Origin: Anaerolineae bacterium
GTDB taxonomy: Bacteria > Chloroflexota > Anaerolineae > Aggregatilineales > Phototrophicaceae
Assembly (NCBI GenBank): GCA_015492875.1
Contig: WGEI01000067.1
Location: 1-6,476, forward strand
DNA: 6,476 nt
Reading direction: 5' to 3'
Shown here: positions 1 through 5,599 of the stretch, in pieces
Numbering within the stretch: position 1 is the stretch's first letter
Layout of the letters: every line of letters starts with the position of its first letter
Made by a program: the position numbers and the translations under genes
The notes under the pieces: generated by a model
Database searches by the model: none
Told to the model about the DNA's origin: nothing
What the model saw: the letters and a program-made list of their open reading frames with translations, nothing else

Positions 1-623
1 ATTTAGACCGTACTGCATTTTATCCCGGTGGCGGTGGCCAACCCTATGATACCGGACAGCTTATTGTTGATAGAAAAGTTTATCAGGTTAAACGCGCCGC
101 GCGCGGCAACATTCACATTATTGAGGGTGATGAACTGCCGCCTGTTGGTGCAAGTGTACATGGCGTTTTGAATTGGGAACGCCGTTATCGTTTAATGCGC
201 ACCCATACCGCTATGCACATTCTCTGCGGGGTCATTTGGCGCGATTATGGCGCTAGTGTCACCGGCGGCAACATGGATTTAGACCGTAGCCGCATGGACT
301 TTGAGTTTGAGCGTATGCAAAAAGAACTCGTGCAAGAGATAGAAGCCGCCTGCAATATTGAAGTGGAGGCTGCGCGGGATGTCCGCGTTGCGATTCTTCC
401 CCGTGAAGAGGCTTTTCAAATACCCGACCTGATACGCACCAAAATCAACTTACTGCCAGAGGGCATCAAAGAGGTGCGAACGGTTGAAATTGTGGGGTTA
501 GATTTACAGGCAGATGGCGGTACACATGTCGCCAATACTCGTGAAGTGGGGCGGATGCGTATTCCCAATTACAAGAGCAAGGGTGGCATCAACAAGCGCA
601 TTTATATTGAATTAGAAGATTGA
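1..623 (+). CDS. alaX: Alanyl-tRNA editing protein, AlaX type (5' end outside window)
   Basis: AlaX proteins are free-standing relatives of the AlaRS editing domain. They hydrolyse mischarged Ser-tRNA(Ala), and in some cases Gly-tRNA(Ala), in the cytoplasm. The reading frame is open from position 3 and gives 206 residues before TGA at 621-623; the true start lies upstream. Visible family marks are FYPGGGGQPYDTG near the left edge (the AlaRS/AlaX 'FYPxxGGQ' segment), HTAMHIL (HxxxH zinc motif, around nt 204-224) and ADGGTHVANTREVG (the 'CGGTHV..T.EIG' segment, around nt 513-554). There is no aminoacylation domain, and the protein ends soon after the last motif with a strand-rich tail, as expected for a medium-size AlaX. 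The usual Cys before GGTH is Asp here. A TTG at 168 is not the start, because the FYPGGGGQ motif lies upstream of it. It is the first visible gene of a tight run; the next ATG follows after 3 nt. Confidence 0.93.
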   Translation, partial: LDRTAFYPGGGGQPYDTGQLIVDRKVYQVKRAARGNIHIIEGDELPPVGASVHGVLNWERRYRLMRTHTAMHILCGVIWRDYGASVTGGNMDLDRSRMDFEFERMQKELVQEIEAACNIEVEAARDVRVAILPREEAFQIPDLIRTKINLLPEGIKEVRTVEIVGLDLQADGGTHVANTREVGRMRIPNYKSKGGINKRIYIELED

Positions 624-626
624 ACG

Positions 627-1319
627 ATGCGTTATATTCATATTGTCGGCCTCCATGAACAGTTTTGGGCTGGGGGGCAGTACGTACACTATACACCGGA
701 TGGCTCACAAACTTATAGCGAGCAATGGACGATTCACCGTTTGCCAGATAATGCGTTTTTAACTCGTGTTGACCGCGATGGGCGGCAACATGATGGCCAT
801 TCGATACTGCTTGAGGCATGGCGCAGCCCTGATACTGAAGGTGGGGAAATTGTCCGTTTTGATATTCATGCTTTCAGTCAAATAGGTAAGGGCATACAAC
901 AAGCACGGGCGACATATCAAGTCATCGATGAAGTGTTGCATATCGGCCTGTCGCTTAACGATGCGCCCCGTGAATATACAGAGATACCCCTTGAGAATGC
1001 TTTTCTCTTTCCCGCTTTATCTCCCTTTTTAGGTGAATATCTGAAAGCACTATCAGCAAAAGGGGAATTAGAGGTTCTTAGCCCAAAACTCACCTTTGAT
1101 GGCCCTTTAGCTTTCACTGTCGAACGCTATACTGATAACGCATCTTATCTGAAACAGGACTCCATCACCTGTTGTGGGCGCGAGATTAATGCGGCAGCTT
1201 ATCGCTGGCATGATGACATAGCTTGGGTCGATGAGACAGATACCTTGCTGAGGCTAAATACAGGCATCACATGCCATTTAGAGCTAATGGATTACGCGAG
1301 AACAGGATACCATGATTAG
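627..1319 (+). CDS. Hypothetical soluble, probably beta-rich protein
   Basis: I do not recognise this 230-residue protein. It has no signal peptide and no membrane segment. The sequence is rich in aromatic and alternating polar/hydrophobic residues, suggesting a mostly beta structure. The second half (about residues 155-215) has a segment with a Cys pair (182-183), then AYRWHDDIAWVDETDTLLRL, which reads as successive strands. This resembles the strand pattern of lipocalin-like or DUF3108-like proteins of the type 'Y..W...VWVD..G.LLR', but only loosely. A third Cys is at 216. The ATG at 627 follows the alaX stop by 3 nt, with a weak GAAG about 7 nt upstream. The 3' end overlaps the next gene by 8 nt (ATG at 1312, TAG at 1317-1319), so translational coupling is likely. 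As a gene it is secure; its function is unknown. Confidence 0.87.
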   Translation: MRYIHIVGLHEQFWAGGQYVHYTPDGSQTYSEQWTIHRLPDNAFLTRVDRDGRQHDGHSILLEAWRSPDTEGGEIVRFDIHAFSQIGKGIQQARATYQVIDEVLHIGLSLNDAPREYTEIPLENAFLFPALSPFLGEYLKALSAKGELEVLSPKLTFDGPLAFTVERYTDNASYLKQDSITCCGREINAAAYRWHDDIAWVDETDTLLRLNTGITCHLELMDYARTGYHD

Positions 1320-2313
1320 ACGTTTCCTCATCTTTCTTGGCCCAGCACGTGCGCGGGCGTTACTCATTTTATTGGGCGGAACGGGTTTATTGAGCTTAAT
1401 GCTCAATGCTGCCGAAGCTGACCCTTCAATACCCGTTATTCAGAACTTGCTGGTGCTGATTTTTCTTGTCGGCGCTGCCATCATCATTTTGGGGCGGCTC
1501 TCTCCACAGGAGCGCTTGCGTTGGCTGGCGATTTTATCACCAGCTATTGGCGCTTTGGTGATAGCGGTCTTCTTCTTCCCTGAGCAGTTACCAATTTTTG
1601 CGGGTGCTGCTCTGGGCTGGGTTGTCGCAGGCGTCTTCGTATTTAGAAGCCGCGCCCCTATGCAATATCGTGAGGCCGTGCGCCACTTGCGAAAAAACGA
1701 ATACCAAGAAGCCGTTGCCGCGATGGATGCGCTGATTAAAGCAGAGCCAGATGACCCTAATCACTATCGCTTTCGTGCAGAGTTGCTGCGTCTATGGGGT
1801 AAATTAGGGCGGGCACGGCGCGACTATCGAAAAATGATAGAACTCGACCCGCAATCTGCAGTTGGCTATAACGGCCTTGCTGAAGTATGTTTACAGGCAG
1901 GTGATTATGCTGAAGCACGTGAAGCGGCTTTACAGGCTGGCGAGCTTGCTCCAACTGAGTGGGTAGCGCTATATAATCTCGGCATGATTGAAGACCGCCT
2001 TGCCCTCTCTCAAGAGGCCATATCGCATCTTGAAGCGGCATTGCAGGCGCGCGTGCCCGATAAGCGCCATCGTTTACTCATCCACCTTTACCGCGCTCGT
2101 GCCTATGCGCGGCTCGGCGATTTAGAAAACGCATCTACTGTCTTAGATGATTTGCGCAAAGAGCGGGGCGGAATTGAAGAATGGGAACTTATTCTCAATG
2201 CCGAACAAGCCGTTGTATTGCGCGATGTTCTCGCAGATGATATTGCAGCCGCTAAAGCGTTGCTCGATGGCGAACTATCATTAGAAGCGTTGGCAGGGGG
2301 CACAGCGTCATGA
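1312..2313 (+). CDS. Membrane-anchored TPR protein 1 (four N-terminal helices)
   Basis: The protein has 333 residues. Four hydrophobic helices lie at about residues 14-32, 43-61, 70-88 and 93-111. Charge placement (MIRR before helix 1, QERLR between helices 2 and 3, RSRAPMQYR after helix 4) puts both the N terminus and the long C-terminal part in the cytoplasm. Residues 115-285 form about five TPR units; YQEAVAAMDALIKAEPDD, ARRDYRKMIELDP and YAEAREAALQAGELAP are typical helix-B segments. A C-terminal module from Gly287 (Trp291) to about residue 318 aligns with the ends of the next two proteins. TPR arrays bind protein partners, so a scaffold role is inferred, without known substrate. Start: ATG 1312 with AGGA at 1304-1307 inside the preceding gene. 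The stop overlaps the next start as ATGA at 2310-2313. Confidence 0.92.
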   Translation: MIRRFLIFLGPARARALLILLGGTGLLSLMLNAAEADPSIPVIQNLLVLIFLVGAAIIILGRLSPQERLRWLAILSPAIGALVIAVFFFPEQLPIFAGAALGWVVAGVFVFRSRAPMQYREAVRHLRKNEYQEAVAAMDALIKAEPDDPNHYRFRAELLRLWGKLGRARRDYRKMIELDPQSAVGYNGLAEVCLQAGDYAEAREAALQAGELAPTEWVALYNLGMIEDRLALSQEAISHLEAALQARVPDKRHRLLIHLYRARAYARLGDLENASTVLDDLRKERGGIEEWELILNAEQAVVLRDVLADDIAAAKALLDGELSLEALAGGTAS

Positions 2314-3194
2314 GTCGCCGCCATTTACTGGTATGGATTGCGACGTTTGCCGCAGGCGGGCTAGCTTTCCTCGGCATGTTGATTTTTGCCTTTGGCCTCA
2401 TCGTCGAATTTGTGAGCAAAGGGGACGGCGCTTCTTTCGAGGAAGGGCTATCACCCAACATACAGCTAGGACTAGCTGGCTTGTGTATGTCGGCAGTCAT
2501 GTTCATTTTGCTATTTGTGCTCGTTGCGTTACTGCTCGCCCGCCAAACCCGCCGTCGTGGCTCTGGTTATGGCGACGCCTATCGCCTGATTGAAAATTTC
2601 CGCTTTGGAGAAGCTATCCCGTTACTAGAACGCTCTATTCATGAGGGGAAAGAAACAGCAGAGGTTTTGATGCTACTCACTAGCGCATATGCGTATTCCG
2701 GTCAATTAGCTAAAGCGCAAGCGACTGCCGACCGAGCTGTTCGGCTCTTTCCCAATGACCCCGCCTCTTATATCACGCTCGCCAATGGCTATCGCCTGCA
2801 AGCAGCCTACGATGAAGCGGCTGAAGCATTAAAACATGCCGCAGAGCTAGAGCCAGACCAGCCAATCATTTGGGCAGAGTTGGGGTTTGTGCAGCGCTTT
2901 GCTGGTTGCGATGATGAGGCGCTCGAATCCTTCAAAAAAGCAGCAGAACATGCCATGCCCGCCATGTATGGCGTTCGTGTCTATTATCATCTTGCCGCAG
3001 CATATCAAGCTGAGGGTGAGACCCGCAAAGCAGTGAAAGCTACTGCCAAGATGATGAGCGCAAGAGATGGGTTGGAAGCATGGAAAACAGGGTTACGCGC
3101 CTTAGAAGGCACGGCTTATGGCCAAGCGTTGCGTTATGAAATTGCCGCTATAGAGCAAGCCCTTGCCGATGCCGACGCCGGTAATCTTGGGTGA
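2310..3194 (+). CDS. Membrane-anchored TPR protein 2 (two N-terminal helices)
   Basis: The protein has 294 residues. Hydrophobic helices at about 7-33 and 52-77 are separated by an acidic, probably outside loop (EFVSKGDGASFEEG). A basic ARQTRRR follows helix 2, placing the rest in the cytoplasm. Residues 88-253 form about five TPR units, for example FGEAIPLLERSI, LAKAQATADRAVRLFPNDP, YDEAAEALKHAAELEPDQP and DDEALESFKKAAEHA. The C-terminal module (Gly254, Trp258, GTAYGQALRYEIAAI) matches those of the flanking TPR genes. The start overlaps the preceding stop by 4 nt (ATGA), with an AGGGGG ribosome-binding site at 2295-2300, so the pair is probably translationally coupled. It is a paralogue of its neighbours by architecture and C-terminal module, not simply another TPR protein. 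Its function is not known. Confidence 0.92.
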   Translation: MSRRHLLVWIATFAAGGLAFLGMLIFAFGLIVEFVSKGDGASFEEGLSPNIQLGLAGLCMSAVMFILLFVLVALLLARQTRRRGSGYGDAYRLIENFRFGEAIPLLERSIHEGKETAEVLMLLTSAYAYSGQLAKAQATADRAVRLFPNDPASYITLANGYRLQAAYDEAAEALKHAAELEPDQPIIWAELGFVQRFAGCDDEALESFKKAAEHAMPAMYGVRVYYHLAAAYQAEGETRKAVKATAKMMSARDGLEAWKTGLRALEGTAYGQALRYEIAAIEQALADADAGNLG

Positions 3195-3197
3195 TTG

Positions 3198-3995
3198 ATG
3201 ATGGGGCGTATCACAATTAACCTCATTAAACAAATCCGCCAATGGGATACCCCGTCAAAAATCGCACTAGGCGCGGGTTTCATAGGCGTAGCCTTAACTA
3301 TGTTCCTTGCTGCCACCACCCCTCCCGAAACGCGAACACTGGCGATAGTTGGCGTTATCGGGATGATTTTCGTCCTGCAACTCATCACGCTATGGGGCAA
3401 TCGGGGATTAGTCAAACCTTTTACAGCGGCGCAACGCTTTTATTTAGCAGGCGATTTAGAAAAGGCGCGCGATGTTTTAGCGCCCGTTTGCGAAGCTGCT
3501 GCCGCCGATTTTCAAGAGCTGACGCTTTTAGGCAATATTTATCGCCAACTCGGCGAATTAGAGAAGAGTGAAGCGTTGTTACAACGCGCACTTGATAAGG
3601 AATCTGAACATTTCTTTCCTCTTTACGGTTTTGGCCTTACACTCTTAGCTAGAGGGGATTATTGGGGCGCAGTCAAAGCTTTGAGGCAGGCCTTAACGTA
3701 TAAGGATACCCCTCCTGTCCGCTTTGATTATGCTCATGCGCTTTATCGTGCTGGTGACGAAACTGCACTGCAACAGATGCAGGCCGTATTGCCAGCGCTT
3801 CAAGAGCCGTATCGAGAATTAATGGCTCGCTATATACTTTACTTAAGTGGGCAAGGCGCCCCCCCTGATGCTGATTTGATACACAAGGGCATCGTATTTT
3901 GGCAAGCTAGCGCCCAGCGCTTTGCACAAACAGCTTATGGGCAGGCACTTGCTGGTGATGTCCAGCAAATACTCAGTCTAATCGAGGAGGCCTAA
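3198..3995 (+). CDS. Membrane-anchored TPR protein 3 (two N-terminal helices)
   Basis: The protein has 265 residues from ATG 3198. Starts at TTG 3195 or ATG 3201 are equally in frame; GGTGA at 3190-3194 is better spaced for 3201, so the exact start is uncertain by one or two codons. Helices lie at about residues 21-39 and 46-65, with a short outside loop TTPPETRT and WGNRGLVK after helix 2, which suggests a cytoplasmic C-terminal part. Residues 73-202 hold about four TPR-like units (LAGDLEKARDVLAPV, LGELEKSEALLQRALDKE, RGDYWGAVKALRQAL, then a more divergent one). The end carries the shared module (Gly231, Trp235, QTAYGQALAGDVQQIL), with TAYGQAL identical to the preceding protein. It starts 3 nt after the previous stop. 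A strong GAGGAGG for the next gene overlaps its last codons. Confidence 0.9.
   Translation: MMGRITINLIKQIRQWDTPSKIALGAGFIGVALTMFLAATTPPETRTLAIVGVIGMIFVLQLITLWGNRGLVKPFTAAQRFYLAGDLEKARDVLAPVCEAAAADFQELTLLGNIYRQLGELEKSEALLQRALDKESEHFFPLYGFGLTLLARGDYWGAVKALRQALTYKDTPPVRFDYAHALYRAGDETALQQMQAVLPALQEPYRELMARYILYLSGQGAPPDADLIHKGIVFWQASAQRFAQTAYGQALAGDVQQILSLIEEA
3984..3990 (+). promoter_or_regulatory. Strong Shine-Dalgarno GAGGAGG
   Basis: GAGGAGG lies 8 nt before ATG 3999, inside the last codons of TPR protein 3. It is the best ribosome-binding site in the window, and it fixes the start of the following gene. Confidence 0.85.
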
Positions 3996-3998
3996 ACA

Positions 3999-4556
3999 AT
4001 GTCTTTTTTGTTGGGTTCGGATGGTAAAATTTCTGTGCTCCGCGTTAGTCTTCTAGCCATTGCGGTAGGGGGGCTATTTATCATCGGAGCGATTATTTCT
4101 ATTCAAATAGACGTAACTTCTCGCCGTGCTCCATTAGATATAGAGGTTTACCCTGGCGCAACACCATGGGGAGAACAATCTCGCGGACGTAGCCAGCGCA
4201 GCTTGTATTTTCAAATTCCCGATACAGAGCCAGAAGTTGTCGTAGAATATTATCAACAGAAGCTCAATGAATTTTATGGCACAACGCCCGAAAACGAGCG
4301 GGGTAAGCCACTTTCTCAGCAAATCCCTAACGCTGAGTGTGTCCGCCTGCCACGACAAGGCAACTTCAGCGATTATGAACCCGGTAACGGCTTGCCTGCC
4401 TATCAATATACTTGTATCTTCGATCGCTCATATAGCGATATTCTACAAGTGACCGAAGTGATTATTCAGCCAGGGGTTCGTAATGATAGTGACCCTAATG
4501 CACCTAATACCGAAGGGATGACCGTCGTTGAATACCGCCAACAATGGGAGCCCTAA
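3999..4556 (+). CDS. Bitopic membrane protein with 'YPGA' segment, C-terminal domain probably outside
   Basis: The protein has 185 residues. One hydrophobic helix lies at about 13-35; there is no lipobox or clear signal-peptidase site, so it is probably an anchor. The remaining 150 residues start with PLDIEVYPGATPWGEQ, followed by LYFQIPD and a helix containing EVVVEYYQQKLNEFYG. From memory, 'YPGA ... (V/F)xxFYxxxL' is a recurring layout in uncharacterised Chloroflexota membrane proteins; I cannot name a family. Cys114 and Cys139 could form a disulfide if the domain is outside the membrane, but RR at 42-43, just after the helix, makes the topology less certain. Start: ATG 3999 with GAGGAGG 8 nt upstream, 3 nt after the preceding stop. 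Its 3' end overlaps the next gene by 29 nt. Function unknown. Confidence 0.9.
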   Translation: MSFLLGSDGKISVLRVSLLAIAVGGLFIIGAIISIQIDVTSRRAPLDIEVYPGATPWGEQSRGRSQRSLYFQIPDTEPEVVVEYYQQKLNEFYGTTPENERGKPLSQQIPNAECVRLPRQGNFSDYEPGNGLPAYQYTCIFDRSYSDILQVTEVIIQPGVRNDSDPNAPNTEGMTVVEYRQQWEP

Positions 4557-5067
4557 ACCACCAGTAGACCGAACAGATGAAACAGCATTGCCCCAACGGC
4601 GTTTGCCCTGGGGCTACTTGATATTTGGCATGTTGGGGGTAGCACTTGCGATATATGTACTCACGCAAGTTTTGGGGGTACTCTACGGTATTGTTTTCCC
4701 GCCTATGCCGCCACTACCAGATGTTGATTTAATTGAATTGCGCCATGAAAGCGATGTTTATGGCGTTGATGAGTGGCTTTATGGCACACAGGCTGATGCG
4801 TGCCGTGTCTTGCGTTACTACCAATCGCAGGGCGCAACATGTACATATAATCAAGATGTTTGTGACCAGATTGATGCTTCTCCCGAAGTGGCAGGGCAGA
4901 ACGTTGGGCGGTGTGTCGGCGAAGTAGAATTTTCGATTTTCGCCATGCGCTGGGAAGCGAATATTGCCGGTGGATATGTGCAAGATTCTCCCACCCAATT
5001 TAGCTTAAAACGGGAAGTGTTTTGGACGGGTTCTATCCCCCCAGAATTAAATTTACAATCACCATAA
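4528..5067 (+). CDS. Bitopic membrane protein with four-cysteine extracytoplasmic domain (TTG start)
   Basis: The protein has 179 residues. A polar N-terminal stretch ending PQRRLPWG precedes one hydrophobic helix (about 29-55), then a proline-rich FPPMPPLPDVD linker. The C-terminal domain carries Cys92, 105, 112 and 129, enough for two disulfides, consistent with an outside location. Its layout of anchor, aromatic segment (DEWLYGT) and a helix with RYYQ recalls the previous gene (LYFQ, EYYQ), so the two may be distant relatives. Start choice: a stop at 4519-4521 bars earlier starts, and the first ATG lies inside the helix. TTG 4528, with GAAGGGA at 4512-4518, is therefore preferred; TTG 4588 or 4603 would also keep the helix. 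It appears to be the last gene of the operon. No recognised function. Confidence 0.86.
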   Translation: MNTANNGSPKPPVDRTDETALPQRRLPWGYLIFGMLGVALAIYVLTQVLGVLYGIVFPPMPPLPDVDLIELRHESDVYGVDEWLYGTQADACRVLRYYQSQGATCTYNQDVCDQIDASPEVAGQNVGRCVGEVEFSIFAMRWEANIAGGYVQDSPTQFSLKREVFWTGSIPPELNLQSP

Positions 5068-5103
5068 TCTCTTGCATCACATGCTGTTTGCACCTTCACT
5101 CAC

Positions 5104-5121
5104 TTGTATAATTTGTATAAT
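5104..5121 (+). promoter_or_regulatory. Candidate promoter: tandem TTGTATAAT with two -10 boxes
   Basis: The 9-mer TTGTATAAT occurs twice back to back, giving perfect TATAAT hexamers at 5107-5112 and 5116-5121. Expected transcription starts are about 5119 and 5128. No good -35 hexamer sits at 16-18 nt from either box; TTGCAC at 5088-5093 is 13 or 22 nt away. Location after the operon end and before a new gene supports promoter function. Confidence 0.6.
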
Positions 5122-5122
5122 A

Positions 5123-5154
5123 GGGCATAATGGATGTTAACATTCGTTATGCCC
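5123..5154 (+). promoter_or_regulatory. 32-bp near-perfect palindrome, candidate operator or 5'-UTR hairpin
   Basis: The left half GGGCATAATGGATGTT and the right half AACATTCGTTATGCCC are inverted repeats with 14 of 16 positions matching and no spacer. The outer 8 bp (GGGCATAA/TTATGCCC) are perfect. In RNA both mismatches become G-U pairs, so a fully paired stem closed by a UUAA loop can form. No T-run follows, which argues against an intrinsic terminator. It begins 2 nt after the second -10 box and covers the expected start site, a typical repressor position. Confidence 0.6.
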
Positions 5155-5201
5155 ATATCGGTGCTGTTTTGACGTATTGGCAAATTCTTTTTGGAGCTTG
5201 A
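5130..5201 (+). CDS. Possible 23-codon upstream ORF (leader peptide), doubtful
   Basis: ATG 5130 opens 23 codons that end at TGA 5199-5201, 2 nt before the start of the next gene. The peptide is hydrophobic in its second half (HIGAVLTYWQILFGA). The ATG lies about where transcription from the second -10 box would begin, so it could be leaderless. AGGG at 5122-5125 is close (4 nt) but would be transcribed only from the first -10 box. It overlaps the palindrome, so its codons may be a by-product of that element. Confidence 0.2.
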   Translation: MDVNIRYAHIGAVLTYWQILFGA

Positions 5202-5203
5202 CA

Positions 5204-5536
5204 ATGGCTAGGCGAAAAACACGGGCAGAGGAAAAAGTAGAGCGTTTGACATGGTTCGCGCTTGTCGGCATTTTTGCTGTATTAAGCCTTTTGCCAGAGA
5301 ACACTTTCCCGAATTATGCAGTGCCTTTAGCTGGCGCAATCGTTTTGTTCCTCTCCGGTTTCTACCAATATGCCCGCCGATGGCGCGTTAGCCCCATCAC
5401 ATGGGTAGCTGCCTCAATTTTGTTGGTTGCTGCTGGGTATGGCTGGCGTATTAATCCTAAAATAGACCTGTTACCCGTAAGCTTGCTCGCTTTTATGATT
5501 ATCATTGGCTTTGGGGTTTTGACAGGTGAAACCTAA
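5204..5536 (+). CDS. Small four-helix membrane protein, hypothetical
   Basis: The protein has 110 residues and I do not recognise it. The N terminus is strongly basic (MARRKTRAEEKVER). Four hydrophobic helices follow at about 14-30, 37-55, 63-79 and 89-106. A basic YARRWRVS between helices 2 and 3 and the basic N terminus indicate that both termini are cytoplasmic. There is no catalytic motif or soluble domain, so a role as a small membrane subunit is possible but unproven. Start: ATG 5204 with GGAG at 5193-5196, 7 nt upstream; an in-frame TTG at 5177 is less likely because it has no such site. The gene is separated from the preceding operon by 136 nt holding its own promoter and a palindrome, so it is probably regulated separately. 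Confidence 0.85.
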   Translation: MARRKTRAEEKVERLTWFALVGIFAVLSLLPENTFPNYAVPLAGAIVLFLSGFYQYARRWRVSPITWVAASILLVAAGYGWRINPKIDLLPVSLLAFMIIIGFGVLTGET

Positions 5537-5544
5537 ATTGCTCA

Positions 5545-5553
5545 TTGTATAAT
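5545..5553 (+). promoter_or_regulatory. Candidate -10 region TTGTATAAT upstream of the PucR-family gene
   Basis: The same TTGTATAAT 9-mer as in the preceding gap occurs 8 nt after the stop of the small membrane protein, with TATAAT at 5548-5553. A perfect TTGACA at 5519-5524 is 23 nt upstream, too far for a standard sigma-70 promoter. A related TTGTATATT sits at 5581-5589. Transcription from 5548-5553 would start near 5560, leaving a leader of about 40 nt. Confidence 0.45.
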
Positions 5554-5574
5554 TCGCCCATACTGTTTGCGATT

Positions 5575-5598
5575 AAGTGTTTGTATATTTGTACACTT
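5575..5598 (+). promoter_or_regulatory. Inverted repeat AAGTGT-N12-ACACTT before the regulator start
   Basis: Perfect 6-bp arms at 5575-5580 and 5593-5598 flank an AT-rich 12-nt centre that contains TATATT (5584-5589). The right arm ends 1 nt before ATG 5600. The dimeric-site geometry and position would suit an autoregulatory operator, but six-base arms in an AT-rich gap can arise by chance. Confidence 0.3.
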
Positions 5599-5599
5599 T

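Noticed and set aside
168..623. TTG at 168 as the start of the AlaX gene
   Set aside because: The frame is open to position 3 and encodes the FYPGGGGQ family motif upstream of this codon, so the gene starts before the window.
1757..2041. 94-codon minus-strand ORF within TPR protein 1
   Set aside because: It lies wholly antisense to a clear TPR coding region, and its translation shows no domain-like features.
3242..3571. 109-codon plus-strand ORF in another frame
   Set aside because: It overlaps the helices and first TPRs of protein 3 and has an Arg/Ser-rich composition typical of a shadow frame.
5074..5084. GCAT-CAC-ATGC hairpin as terminator after the operon
   Set aside because: The stem is only four base pairs with no T-run, so it cannot be supported as an intrinsic terminator.
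5123..5154. The palindrome as an intrinsic terminator of the upstream operon
   Set aside because: The sequence after the right arm is ATATCGGTGC rather than a T-run, and the element sits downstream of promoter boxes.
5177..5203. TTG at 5177 as the start of the small membrane protein
   Set aside because: ATG 5204 has a well-spaced GGAG, and the extra nine residues add nothing recognisable.
5519..5553. TTGACA (5519-5524) paired with TATAAT (5548-5553) as a sigma-70 promoter
   Set aside because: The spacer is 23 nt, well beyond the usual 16-18 nt; TTGACA also lies in the coding end of the membrane protein gene.
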